The notes beneath the pieces were generated by a model. That model was not told the origin of the DNA. It saw only the letters and a program-made list of their open reading frames with translations, and did not search any database. From Verrucomicrobia bacterium LW23 (GTDB lineage: Bacteria > Verrucomicrobiota > Verrucomicrobiia > Methylacidiphilales > UBA1321), in the NCBI GenBank assembly GCA_003054695.1, contig QAZA01000007.1, positions 1 through 64,000 on the forward strand: a DNA stretch of 64,000 bases, given 5' to 3'. The position numbers and the translations under genes are program-made. Of this stretch, positions 42,943 through 50,425 are shown one piece after another. Positions within the stretch are counted from its first letter, which is position 1. Each line of letters begins with the position of its first letter.

Positions 42943-45633
42943 TTACCAGGAGAAAAGCAGCTCGCCCTCCACCCCGGTTACCACAACGCATGGGCCGTCC
43001 GAGGTAGTCTCCACACGGGCAGGGATAAAATCGCCCTGGAAGTAGGGGAACTTCGGCTGCGTCAAAATCTCCAGTCGCGCTTCGCTGCCCGGCTCCGGAA
43101 AGAAGCGGACCTCCGCGCCGCGCAACCCCGAGAGGAGCATGCGGCTGGTGTACCCGTGCTGGATAGGCGGCAGGATGCGGCACACCACCGCGCCCGGCAT
43201 GCCTTGGCGCACAAAAGCGCGGACAACGTGGTGCCACCAGGGCGGTCCGGCCGTGCCAGGCGTGGCGGACCAGATCAGTCGATTGCCATCAACCCAATTG
43301 CTTTGCCCAGCAAAAACCGGTGCGCCGGGGCGGAGGCTAATGGAAAGGGCGGGACAGCTTTCGGTTGCGAATGCGGCGCCTTGCGCGGGAGCGATCGGGA
43401 TATCCTTCTCGTGCGGCTCCAGGTTCACGCGCTGGTAACCGCTGAATACGAAGGAGTTACGGTGTCGGTGAATCGTCACGACGGGCGGCTTTGCAATGCC
43501 GGGAGGAAACTGAACGGCCAGACCGAGCGAGCCCAGCGTAACGCCGGCAATTTCACCGGCTGGTATAAACCGTTGCGGATCAGGATCTTCCAGCCTGGGG
43601 CCTTTCACGGGGCCGGGCGCCTGAGGATTGTACTCTGCCGTCGCCTGCGAGCCACGAACCCATGCAAGCAACCCGCCGCCTGGCATCCTCCGCCAAGCCG
43701 AGACCGCCCGCCTCCGCCCGGACTGCGCGTTAACCTCCATTGGCTCGGGATTCCACGCAACCTGTTGGTACGCAGTCACATGGCCGTAGGAGACCTGGGC
43801 GCCCGCAGGAACTTCCGCGTCGGTGTCCGGCGCAGGCGTCTCCGCCCAGCCGCCGCCGCTCAACAGGCTGTGATGGCGAATAAGGTCCGGCCCTACGGCG
43901 GGGCAGTCGGCACGAAAATCGCCCTCAAGATCTTCGTGGACAACAAGATGCAGAAGCTCCAGCAGGCGCGGGCAATCGCGCAGGGGGCCGTAGAGGAGGA
44001 CGTTGCCGCCGCGTTCCGCGAAGCACAGGAGGTGTGGGAGCGTCGCATCCTTCAGCGCGGGTGCAAGCAGGACGGAGCCGGAGAGGGCGGCTGTTTCAAG
44101 GATCGCGGGCAGGTCGCGCGCATCAGCGACGGTGTTGACGGGAACGCCATGGGCGATCATGCCGCGCACGCACCAGTCGCCAAAGAAGGGGATGTCCGGC
44201 CGGGCGGCGGGACCTGTCGTCATATCGTGGTAAGCATCAAAGGGATACACCCATACGACCGGGCCCGGGGCGTCCGGCGCAAACTCGCGGGCGTGGAGGA
44301 TGTGCGCGGTGACCTCCACCGGGACGGACGGGGGCATGCAGCCGTGCGAGTCGTCGACGGTGAGCAGAGAAAGATCGCACGGCGGCTGCACGGTGCCGTT
44401 GGGCAGAAGCCGGCTGACGCTCAGCGGCAGGTAAATGTCGTAGGGCTGGCGCTGGTAACGATCCAGCCACGGGCTGTTGAGCCACCAGGGATCATGAATA
44501 TAGTAGCGGAACCGGTAGCCGGAGGATAAGCCCTGCTTATCCACGGGCGTGCGCGCCATGTGCGACATCCAGCCGGCCAGCTCCAGCCCTAGGTCGCCAT
44601 CCAGCGCGGCCCAGGGGGAGTTAACGGGGGGCTCGACGCCGGCAATCTCCGCGTAAATCTCGCGCAGCGGCGAGGCGTCGGAGCCCAGATCGATGCCGGT
44701 GCACAAGTTGGTGCCGCGCGTACGTAGCCTGGCCGCAGGCACTTCCGCGCGGAACTGCCGCCAGAACTCCAGGATGGAACGGGACGTTTCGGCGGCGCGC
44801 GCGGTGTCGAAGCGATTGCCATCGAATAGCGCGCCGGTAAGGGCCCAGGGCTCGAGCGCAAAGCCAAAGCCGTTGGAGAGCCAGAGGAAATCGTAGCCGC
44901 AGTCGCCAAGAAAGCGCCGGCACTGCGCGCCGAGAAAGGTGCCAAACGGGGTGCCCTCGGCGATGCCGTCCGGGAATGCCGCGTAGCGGCGCTTATCAGC
45001 GTGCAGCCGGGCGTTGCAGCGGATAAACTTGCCGCCGAAGAGGGAGCCGCCGCCGCAGATCTCCTGATGCCACTCGTACTTGAAGCGCGAGGCGGCGAAC
45101 TCCGGCCCGATGTCGAACGTGGCGCCGACGAGCACCGGCTTACCGGTAACTTCGCGGCCGATAACCTTCAGCACCTCAACAGTTTGCTGCAGCCAGGCGT
45201 AGGTAAATACGGCTGGCTGCGGGCGGTAGAGGTAGGAGCGCCGATGCACGCCGCGCGCCTCGGGATCGCGAAGCTTGCTGTCCAACCCAATCGCGTCGTG
45301 GTCCGGCCGGCCGCTGTCCCGCGCACCCAGCATGGCGTGGTGGCCTACGGCGTTCACGCATCCGTGATGGCGGCCCCACTCAAAGGCTGTGTCCGCATCT
45401 CCCTCGTACTCAAGGATTTCGGAGCCATCGCCGATCCAAAGCATAACGGACACCGTCTCCGCAAAGCGGGCGATCGGGCGCCACTGTGCAAAAAGCTCCC
45501 GGCACACGGCATCGCGGGTCTCGGGCGAGTTATCCCAAAAGGGTTTCAGGCTCATTTCCAGCTGAACGTCGCGGAAATGGTAGCCAGGCGGTGGGACGGC
45601 CTGGGGGACAGGAGGACGGGGCGAGTGGGACAT
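42943..45633 (-). CDS. Large uncharacterised protein of a sugar locus, likely carbohydrate-active
   Basis: 896 aa from ATG 45633; a GTG at 45669 is possible. No signal peptide, so cytosolic. I do not recognise a named family. The N-terminal half reads like a (beta/alpha)8 barrel with carbohydrate-enzyme features (YHFRDVQLEMSLKPFWD, SVMLWIGDGSEILEYEG, VLVGATFDIGPEF, DFLWLSNGFGFALEPW) and many exposed Trp, Tyr and acidic residues. The middle (about 480-620) resembles the GATase-like module of beta-galactosidases (VVWVYPFDAYHDM, FAERGGNVLLYGP). A beta-rich C-terminus follows. It starts 66 bases after the AraA-like isomerase gene and is surely co-transcribed with it. A glycosidase or related activity feeding the isomerase is inferred; catalytic residues cannot be named. 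Confidence 0.6.
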   Translation of the reverse strand: MSHSPRPPVPQAVPPPGYHFRDVQLEMSLKPFWDNSPETRDAVCRELFAQWRPIARFAETVSVMLWIGDGSEILEYEGDADTAFEWGRHHGCVNAVGHHAMLGARDSGRPDHDAIGLDSKLRDPEARGVHRRSYLYRPQPAVFTYAWLQQTVEVLKVIGREVTGKPVLVGATFDIGPEFAASRFKYEWHQEICGGGSLFGGKFIRCNARLHADKRRYAAFPDGIAEGTPFGTFLGAQCRRFLGDCGYDFLWLSNGFGFALEPWALTGALFDGNRFDTARAAETSRSILEFWRQFRAEVPAARLRTRGTNLCTGIDLGSDASPLREIYAEIAGVEPPVNSPWAALDGDLGLELAGWMSHMARTPVDKQGLSSGYRFRYYIHDPWWLNSPWLDRYQRQPYDIYLPLSVSRLLPNGTVQPPCDLSLLTVDDSHGCMPPSVPVEVTAHILHAREFAPDAPGPVVWVYPFDAYHDMTTGPAARPDIPFFGDWCVRGMIAHGVPVNTVADARDLPAILETAALSGSVLLAPALKDATLPHLLCFAERGGNVLLYGPLRDCPRLLELLHLVVHEDLEGDFRADCPAVGPDLIRHHSLLSGGGWAETPAPDTDAEVPAGAQVSYGHVTAYQQVAWNPEPMEVNAQSGRRRAVSAWRRMPGGGLLAWVRGSQATAEYNPQAPGPVKGPRLEDPDPQRFIPAGEIAGVTLGSLGLAVQFPPGIAKPPVVTIHRHRNSFVFSGYQRVNLEPHEKDIPIAPAQGAAFATESCPALSISLRPGAPVFAGQSNWVDGNRLIWSATPGTAGPPWWHHVVRAFVRQGMPGAVVCRILPPIQHGYTSRMLLSGLRGAEVRFFPEPGSEARLEILTQPKFPYFQGDFIPARVETTSDGPCVVVTGVEGELLFSW

Positions 45634-45699
45634 AAGGCGGATATCAACGATGACTGCGCGCGCCCGCACCGTGCGGACGCGCGTTGCTATCGGGTCGGA

Positions 45700-47172
45700 T
45701 CAGAGCTCCTCAAAGGGAGTCGTCACTGCGTACTCGATGTTCAGGATTTTTGCGATCTCCACCAGCTCGGCCGCGTGGTGGCCGATGCCCAGGGCAAAGT
45801 GGTGCGTCGGGCCCTCGGCCATCCAGCGGCGCAGGAAGGTGCGGACGTTGGGCTGGAAGATGCCGTGCGTGTTGGTGTTGCCGGTCGGCGGAATCGGGCG
45901 GCGCTCCGACATGCCTTCCGCGATCACAAACTTAAACTTGCCTGTAGCCGTTTGTCCGATGCTCAGCATCGTAATCGGCCCTTCCTTGATCTGGAATTCC
46001 ACGCCGGCGCCGCTGCCGGGCTTGCCGTGGTACTTCTTGAGGCTGCGGATGACCGGCTTGCCCTGGGCGATGTTGATGTGGTGCGGGCCATCGTGGCCGA
46101 CAAGGATGCTGTCGCGCTCGAAATCGACCGGATGAAACTCGGCAAAGCTGCCGCCAATGTCCAGGCGATCGAAGATCATCATGGCGATACACGTCTTAAT
46201 ATCAAACTCGCCGCACATGGGGAATCCCGCGCCGGTGAGGATGCTGTTACCCACGATGAAGTTGGTGACGAGCGTGCGCAGGTCTGAGCCGGGCTCCCCC
46301 TCGTAGTAGTACACGAAGCCGTTGAGATCCTTCTCGGCGATAAGCCCCTCTAATGCCACGGCGGCGCGCGCGGCGACGTCCAGGTCCTTCTCCGTCAGCT
46401 TCTCCGTCAGCGGGTCGGACTTGGGGTCGGGTGTATCGAAGAACGCCAGGATCTGATCGCGCCACTTCTTCACCGCCTCCGGCGCGGGCGAGGTGTAGTG
46501 CTTGTAGACATCACCCGGCTCCACCAGCACAATGTGCGGCCCAAAGGCGGCGGTGATGGCGGTGGGGTCGGCATGCATGTCCAGCATCGCCTCCAGCACA
46601 TGGCCCATCAGGCCGATGCGGGCGGTTTTGAGGTCGTGCAGCACTTTGGCAATCTGGCACCACTTCTTGTACTCGGCGTCCACGGCGGGATCGCCCTTTT
46701 CGTAGCCGAGGATGAAGGGGGGCGGGCGGCGGCCGAAGCGAATGGCGACGCCGGTGAACTCCGGCACGGAGCACACGTCGTCGTTGCACAGCTGCATAAA
46801 GGTGGTGCCGTTGGCGTAGTCCATCGCGGCCATCGGCTGCACGGCAATGAGCACAATGGGGATCTCCAGCTGGCGGCACAGCACGCCAAAGGTGGCGGAG
46901 GTGGCGTAGGTCACCATGTCGACAAAGAGCATGTCGAGATCGGCGGCCTTGATTTTGGGCACGGCGGCGTAGGCGGTGGCGGCGTTGTCCAGCATGCCAA
47001 ACTCGACGACTTCGACACCGTTGGCGGTGAGGCGGCTTTTGGCGTCGCCAAGCTTGCGGTGCATTTCCTCCAGAAGTCCTTCGAACTGAGGCCAGTAGAC
47101 GTGGTGACCGACGCCCAGCAGGCCGACTTTTGCGGTGAGAGGGCGGCGTCTTTCGACAAGAGCGGAACTCAT
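45700..47172 (-). CDS. L-arabinose/L-fucose isomerase-like sugar isomerase
   Basis: 490 aa from ATG 47172; ATG 47181 or a TTG at 47208 would add 3 or 12 residues. The N-terminal Rossmann-like part carries KVGLLGVGHHVYWPQF and LFVDMVTYATSATF; the C-terminal part holds the metal site expected for AraA-type enzymes: E322 (CGEFDIKT), E345 (SFAEFHPVD), H360 (ILVGHDGPHH) and H457 (GPTHHFALGIGHH). The spacing (23, 15 and 97) is close to that of L-arabinose isomerase. The sequence is otherwise far from canonical AraA, so the sugar may differ. It probably converts an aldose to a ketose after release by the GH3 enzyme and the 896-aa partner. The start codon lies inside a palindrome that is likely the LacI operator. 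Confidence 0.85.
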   Translation of the reverse strand: MSSALVERRRPLTAKVGLLGVGHHVYWPQFEGLLEEMHRKLGDAKSRLTANGVEVVEFGMLDNAATAYAAVPKIKAADLDMLFVDMVTYATSATFGVLCRQLEIPIVLIAVQPMAAMDYANGTTFMQLCNDDVCSVPEFTGVAIRFGRRPPPFILGYEKGDPAVDAEYKKWCQIAKVLHDLKTARIGLMGHVLEAMLDMHADPTAITAAFGPHIVLVEPGDVYKHYTSPAPEAVKKWRDQILAFFDTPDPKSDPLTEKLTEKDLDVAARAAVALEGLIAEKDLNGFVYYYEGEPGSDLRTLVTNFIVGNSILTGAGFPMCGEFDIKTCIAMMIFDRLDIGGSFAEFHPVDFERDSILVGHDGPHHINIAQGKPVIRSLKKYHGKPGSGAGVEFQIKEGPITMLSIGQTATGKFKFVIAEGMSERRPIPPTGNTNTHGIFQPNVRTFLRRWMAEGPTHHFALGIGHHAAELVEIAKILNIEYAVTTPFEEL

Positions 47173-47189
47173 ATCACACATTTGATATG
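47170..47189. promoter_or_regulatory. Candidate LacI-family operator (isomerase gene)
   Basis: Perfect palindrome CATATCA-CACATT-TGATATG overlaps the start codon of the isomerase gene. Its core ATCACACATTTGAT matches at 12 of 14 positions the core at 50317-50329 near the GH3 gene, and a LacI-type gene lies between the two. Occupation would block initiation or early elongation of the isomerase unit. Confidence 0.55.
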
Positions 47190-47307
47190 ATGCGCCGAAA
47201 AACGTCAAACCTTAAATGCCGTGATTTGCAACGGCGACGGGGTGGAGGAAGGGGAGGAGAGGGAAGTCCGTGCAGTTGCAAGCTGTCAGCCCGCCGGCAA
47301 CTTCGGC

Positions 47308-47829
47308 TCAGCTTGTATGCACAACCCCTTTGTGCGTGGCAATCCCGGGCGCACCCTCGTGCGCAGGCTTCGGCGTAACCTCATTTCCATACTCAACGCG
47401 CTCCAGATACACCGGATAGGTGCCTGGCCGCGTAGCGTACGATCCGGGCCTGTGCACGTACTCCAGCAGCACAATACGTTGCGCCGCAGAGATTTCGCGC
47501 GCAACGGCCATAACCCCGGCCAGCGAGTCTGCAGCGCCCGCGTCCTCAAAATGCCCTGACTTGTAACGGATGCAGTAGCGGCGTTTGTCCGTCACAATCG
47601 TAAGCTCAACGCTGTCCTTGAGGCGAACCACCGCAACGCGCTGAATTTCAGCTCTTTCGATGGTCGTACGCTGATTGCCCTCCATGTCCGCCTTACAAAT
47701 GCGAACCAGCCAGTTGCGAAGTCCAATCGTGGCCAGCACCACGAGTGTGACCAACATGATAACTAGAATGGCAAGAGTAAAACCCACGAACGAGCCATCG
47801 CCGTCGATCACGTTAATGTGGAAGCGCAT
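47308..47829 (-). CDS. Small single-pass membrane protein, unknown
   Basis: 173 aa. One transmembrane helix at about residues 15-36 (VGFTLAILVIMLVTLVVLATIGL) precedes a soluble domain of about 135 residues with beta-strand character (RVAVVRLKDSVELTIVTDKRRY, AQRIVLLEYVHRPGSY). The GGTGAG ribosome site just before the ATG and good codon use support it as a real gene. It lies between the isomerase and the LacI-type regulator on the same strand but shows no link to sugar metabolism. No family recognised. Confidence 0.65.
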   Translation of the reverse strand: MRFHINVIDGDGSFVGFTLAILVIMLVTLVVLATIGLRNWLVRICKADMEGNQRTTIERAEIQRVAVVRLKDSVELTIVTDKRRYCIRYKSGHFEDAGAADSLAGVMAVAREISAAQRIVLLEYVHRPGSYATRPGTYPVYLERVEYGNEVTPKPAHEGAPGIATHKGVVHTS

Positions 47830-47918
47830 TGCCTCACCCTAAGCGCGTTGTTCCTGGGGCGCAATCACACAATAGAAAAGGCTCTGCGCTTCCGTAACTC
47901 CGGATGCCCGCCTCCGCC

Positions 47919-49115
47919 CTACGCGTGGCTTGCCATATCCGCCCGCCGCCTGGGCGAGTACCCGGTCGACTCGCGCATGTGGAAGACGGGATCCAGCAGC
48001 AGGTTATCGTGCGGGTGCGGATCGGTGCTCAGGCCCAGCTGTTGCAGCAGCATTTCGCCCGCGCGCTCCATGGCAATCGTCGGCTGCTGATCAATCGTGG
48101 TAAGGGTTGGGCGCAGCGTGCGGCCGACGGGCAGATTGTCGAAGCCGGTGACGGAAAAATCGTGCGGCACATGCTTGCCGGCATCGCGCAGGCCCTGCAT
48201 TAGGCCGGCGGCCACGCGGTCGTTCACCACAATAAGCGCGGACGGCGGCTTCGGGTCCGCAAGCACAAGTTGCGCCAGCTCAACGCCTTCCGCATAGGCT
48301 TCCGCCCCCACGGCCGGCAGCTCGTAACTGCGGAGAACGCGCGGCGCGCCTGGATCGAGCGAGTTGCACATCAGCGCGGCCAGGATGCCATCCCAGCGCC
48401 ACCGATTGTTGTCCGAGAACCCGACTGTGCCGAACTCGCGATGCCCCAGGCTGTAAAGGTGATCCACCAGAAACCGCATGGCGCGGATACGGTTAAGGTG
48501 AATATAGGGGAACCCCGCGGCCGGTTCCGCCGGGTCCACCAGCACGCCCTTGCAGCCGCGCAACGCCTTATCCAGCACAGCGCCACTGAGATACGACTGG
48601 ATCAGCACCATGCCGTCCACCCGCATATGCTTAAAATCCGAGATGATGCGCAGCTCGCTCTCCAGATCGTGCGGCGTAATGGCCAAAATACCGCGCAACT
48701 GATGCCGCCGCAGAAACTCCTCCAGCGTTGCAATCTTGTCGATAACCAGACTGTTGCGCGGGTCCCCAAAGCAGATGCCCACCAGCCCCGTGGCCTTGCC
48801 GTTAAGCCCGCGCGCGTGCGGATTGGGTTGAAAGCCAAGCTCTTGCATCGCCTCCAGCACACGCTTGCGCGTGGCGGCCTTTACCTCTGGGTGCCCGTTA
48901 ATCGCCCGCGACACCGTCCATTCCGAGAGATCCAGGTGCCGCGCCAGGTCCGCGGTCGAGACAACGGGGCGATCCGGCCGGGTGGGGCGAGGCGCCGCCG
49001 ATTCGGGAGCCGCGCCCGCGCTCTTGGGCGCAGTCCGCCCGGACCTGGGCCGCGCCGGGCCGGTAGCGGATTTGCCTGTGGTGCGCGTCGTGGTGCGTAA
49101 GGTGCGTTTGGCCAT
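47919..49115 (-). CDS. LacI-family transcriptional regulator
   Basis: 398 aa. A basic, disordered N-terminal extension of about 50 residues (Arg/Lys/Thr/Pro-rich) precedes the LacI helix-turn-helix (VSTADLARHLDLSEWTVSRAINGH, about 52-75) and hinge helix (LGFQPNPHARGL). The ligand domain follows, periplasmic-binding-protein like, with LVGICFGDP, VDGMVLIQS, FGTVGFSDNNRWRWDG, ALIVVNDRVAAGLM and FSVTGFDNLPVGRTLRPTLTTIDQ. The extension is unusual and could add non-specific DNA contact. It sits inside the sugar locus, and two matching palindromes at the isomerase and GH3/epimerase promoters are likely its operators; a sugar released by the pathway is the probable inducer. Confidence 0.92.
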   Translation of the reverse strand: MAKRTLRTTTRTTGKSATGPARPRSGRTAPKSAGAAPESAAPRPTRPDRPVVSTADLARHLDLSEWTVSRAINGHPEVKAATRKRVLEAMQELGFQPNPHARGLNGKATGLVGICFGDPRNSLVIDKIATLEEFLRRHQLRGILAITPHDLESELRIISDFKHMRVDGMVLIQSYLSGAVLDKALRGCKGVLVDPAEPAAGFPYIHLNRIRAMRFLVDHLYSLGHREFGTVGFSDNNRWRWDGILAALMCNSLDPGAPRVLRSYELPAVGAEAYAEGVELAQLVLADPKPPSALIVVNDRVAAGLMQGLRDAGKHVPHDFSVTGFDNLPVGRTLRPTLTTIDQQPTIAMERAGEMLLQQLGLSTDPHPHDNLLLDPVFHMRESTGYSPRRRADMASHA

Positions 49116-49444
49116 GGAACAGCGTCTGGCTCGGCATCGTATCGGTATTTGTGGCGCGGATCAAATGCTTTGCGTGGCCCGGCTGCTGATTCGCGCCGCC
49201 GGGCGAAGGGCCGCGCCACCGCCACTACGCGCGGCAAACTGCGGGAGAAGCGGCGCGTTGGCACACAAAAGCTCGTCCAGCAGCGCCTCGATTTCCCGCA
49301 CGTCCAGGCGGCCACGCTTGTGCCGGACAATGGGCTGGCGCATCCCTGCCATGCGGTGTTTTTCCTTGCGCCGCTGGGACTTACGGCGGAAGGTGCGGAC
49401 TACGGCGGGCCTCCGCGGGCGCTCAACGCCGTTACAACCTGCTA
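49116..49444. other. Gap upstream of the LacI-type gene
   Basis: 329 bases that must contain the regulator's promoter and hold one small possible gene (49161-49352). A half-site ATCAAATG at 49160-49167, identical to one half of the operator at 47170-47189 read on the other strand, lies 45 bases before the regulator's start and could serve autoregulation. No clear -10/-35 pair was found. Confidence 0.3.
49161..49352 (-). CDS. Possible small protein upstream of the LacI-type gene
   Basis: 63 aa, starts MAGMRQPIVRHKRGRLDVRE and continues with an amphipathic helix (IEALLDELLCANAPLLPQF). An AAGGA ribosome-like site lies 10 bases before the ATG. It fits without overlap between the epimerase and regulator genes on the same strand. 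The C-terminal third (Gly/Ala/Arg-rich) is uninformative. It may be a real small protein or a chance frame in high-GC DNA. Confidence 0.3.
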   Translation of the reverse strand: MAGMRQPIVRHKRGRLDVREIEALLDELLCANAPLLPQFAARSGGGAALRPAARISSRATQSI

Positions 49445-50236
49445 TCAGTCAAGAGGATACTGAGAGAACCGATGCTTGGGTTCCCAGCCCAGCCTTTCGC
49501 GGATGGGCCCCAGGTCCACGCGCTCCTCCGCCCCCGGGCCCGCCACCGTGTAGAAGATATCGAAGGTGATGCCCGGTGCGGTCAAGGCCAGGGCCGCAGC
49601 TTCTGCAATGTCTTCAGGATCAATGAATTGCCAGTTAACGGAGCCAGGGGAGCGACCATACTTATCGGCCAGCGGCGTCTCCGTAATCACGTACGCGGGG
49701 CGCAGTACGGCGATTTCCATCCCGTAGTTCTCGTGAAAAAAGCGGGCTGTTTGCTCCTGCAGCGACTTGGTAAGGCCATACAATACAGTGGGCCCCGTCG
49801 GGCTCGATACGGTCAGCCTGCTCCCGTCCCTTCGCGAGCGGTCGACCACCGACGTGCTGGAGATCAGCACCACGCGCCGGATGTTTCGGCGCGCGGCGGC
49901 CAGCAACAGCGCCGCCGTGCCTTGCACGTTGATAGAGAACGGCATATCCACGGTGGCGTAGGTATCCTTCTGGTTGGGCGCCATGTGCGCGATGACCAGG
50001 GCGTCCATCCCCTCCACAGCGCGTTCCACCAGGGCGGTATCGGCCACGGATCCCTGGACAAAATCAACCGGCCGGCCCTCTACTTCCGGGATATCGGCCA
50101 CCACATCAAGGACGCGGAGCGAGAACTGGCTGCGCAGGCGGGCTGTGAGGAAGCGGCCAAGGTAGCCGCTGCCACCTGTCAGCAGAACACGTTGGGGCGC
50201 AGAGATTTCGGCGGATGGGGAAGGGGATGTGCTCAA
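49445..50236 (-). CDS. NAD(P)-dependent epimerase/dehydratase (extended SDR)
   Basis: 263 aa. Rossmann start RVLLTGGSGYLGRFL with the GxxGxxG glycines at 21, 24 and 27, an acidic D44 after strand 2 (VLDVV) suggesting NAD preference, the Ser of LISSTSVV near 127 and the YxxxK pair Y153/K157 (YGLTKSLQ). The chain is shorter than UDP-galactose epimerases, close to uronate-dehydrogenase-like and other short sugar-oxidising SDRs. It reads away from the GH3 gene across a shared 189-base promoter region that carries a candidate LacI operator, so the two are probably co-regulated. Substrate unknown; oxidation or epimerisation of the released sugar is inferred. Confidence 0.88.
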   Translation of the reverse strand: MSTSPSPSAEISAPQRVLLTGGSGYLGRFLTARLRSQFSLRVLDVVADIPEVEGRPVDFVQGSVADTALVERAVEGMDALVIAHMAPNQKDTYATVDMPFSINVQGTAALLLAAARRNIRRVVLISSTSVVDRSRRDGSRLTVSSPTGPTVLYGLTKSLQEQTARFFHENYGMEIAVLRPAYVITETPLADKYGRSPGSVNWQFIDPEDIAEAAALALTAPGITFDIFYTVAGPGAEERVDLGPIRERLGWEPKHRFSQYPLD

Positions 50237-50313
50237 GATCGGAAAGTCAGTTGAGAAGCAATGGGAAGCGCGGGGCTCAAGGTCCGCTTTGGCACCCGCG
50301 CGCTCCTTTCAGA

Positions 50314-50331
50314 GAATCACATGTTTGATTC
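50314..50331. promoter_or_regulatory. Candidate LacI-family operator (epimerase/GH3 divergent promoter)
   Basis: Perfect palindrome GAATCA-CATGTT-TGATTC between the divergent epimerase and GH3 genes. It has the same 6-base spacer and nearly the same core (ATCACAnnTTTGAT) as the palindrome at 47170-47189. It is placed to control both directions. Confidence 0.55.
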
Positions 50332-50425
50332 AGGATCAAGGAGGAAGTCGCGATTGAGAGCAATAAACTGGAAAGCGATGATATTCGGATTGCCATGATC
50401 AATCCTGTGATCTAAGCTGGACGTT

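Noticed and set aside
43156..44529. Plus-strand frame of 457 codons inside the 896-aa gene
   Set aside because: No start signal, biased composition and full overlap with a better-supported minus-strand gene in an operon.
44900..46290. Plus-strand frame of 428 codons spanning the boundary of the 896-aa protein and isomerase genes
   Set aside because: It crosses two real minus-strand genes and has no recognisable domain.
50340..50400. Possible leader peptide (TTG start after GGAGGA) before the GH3 gene
   Set aside because: Fourteen codons without any attenuator-like structure or codon bias; probably chance.
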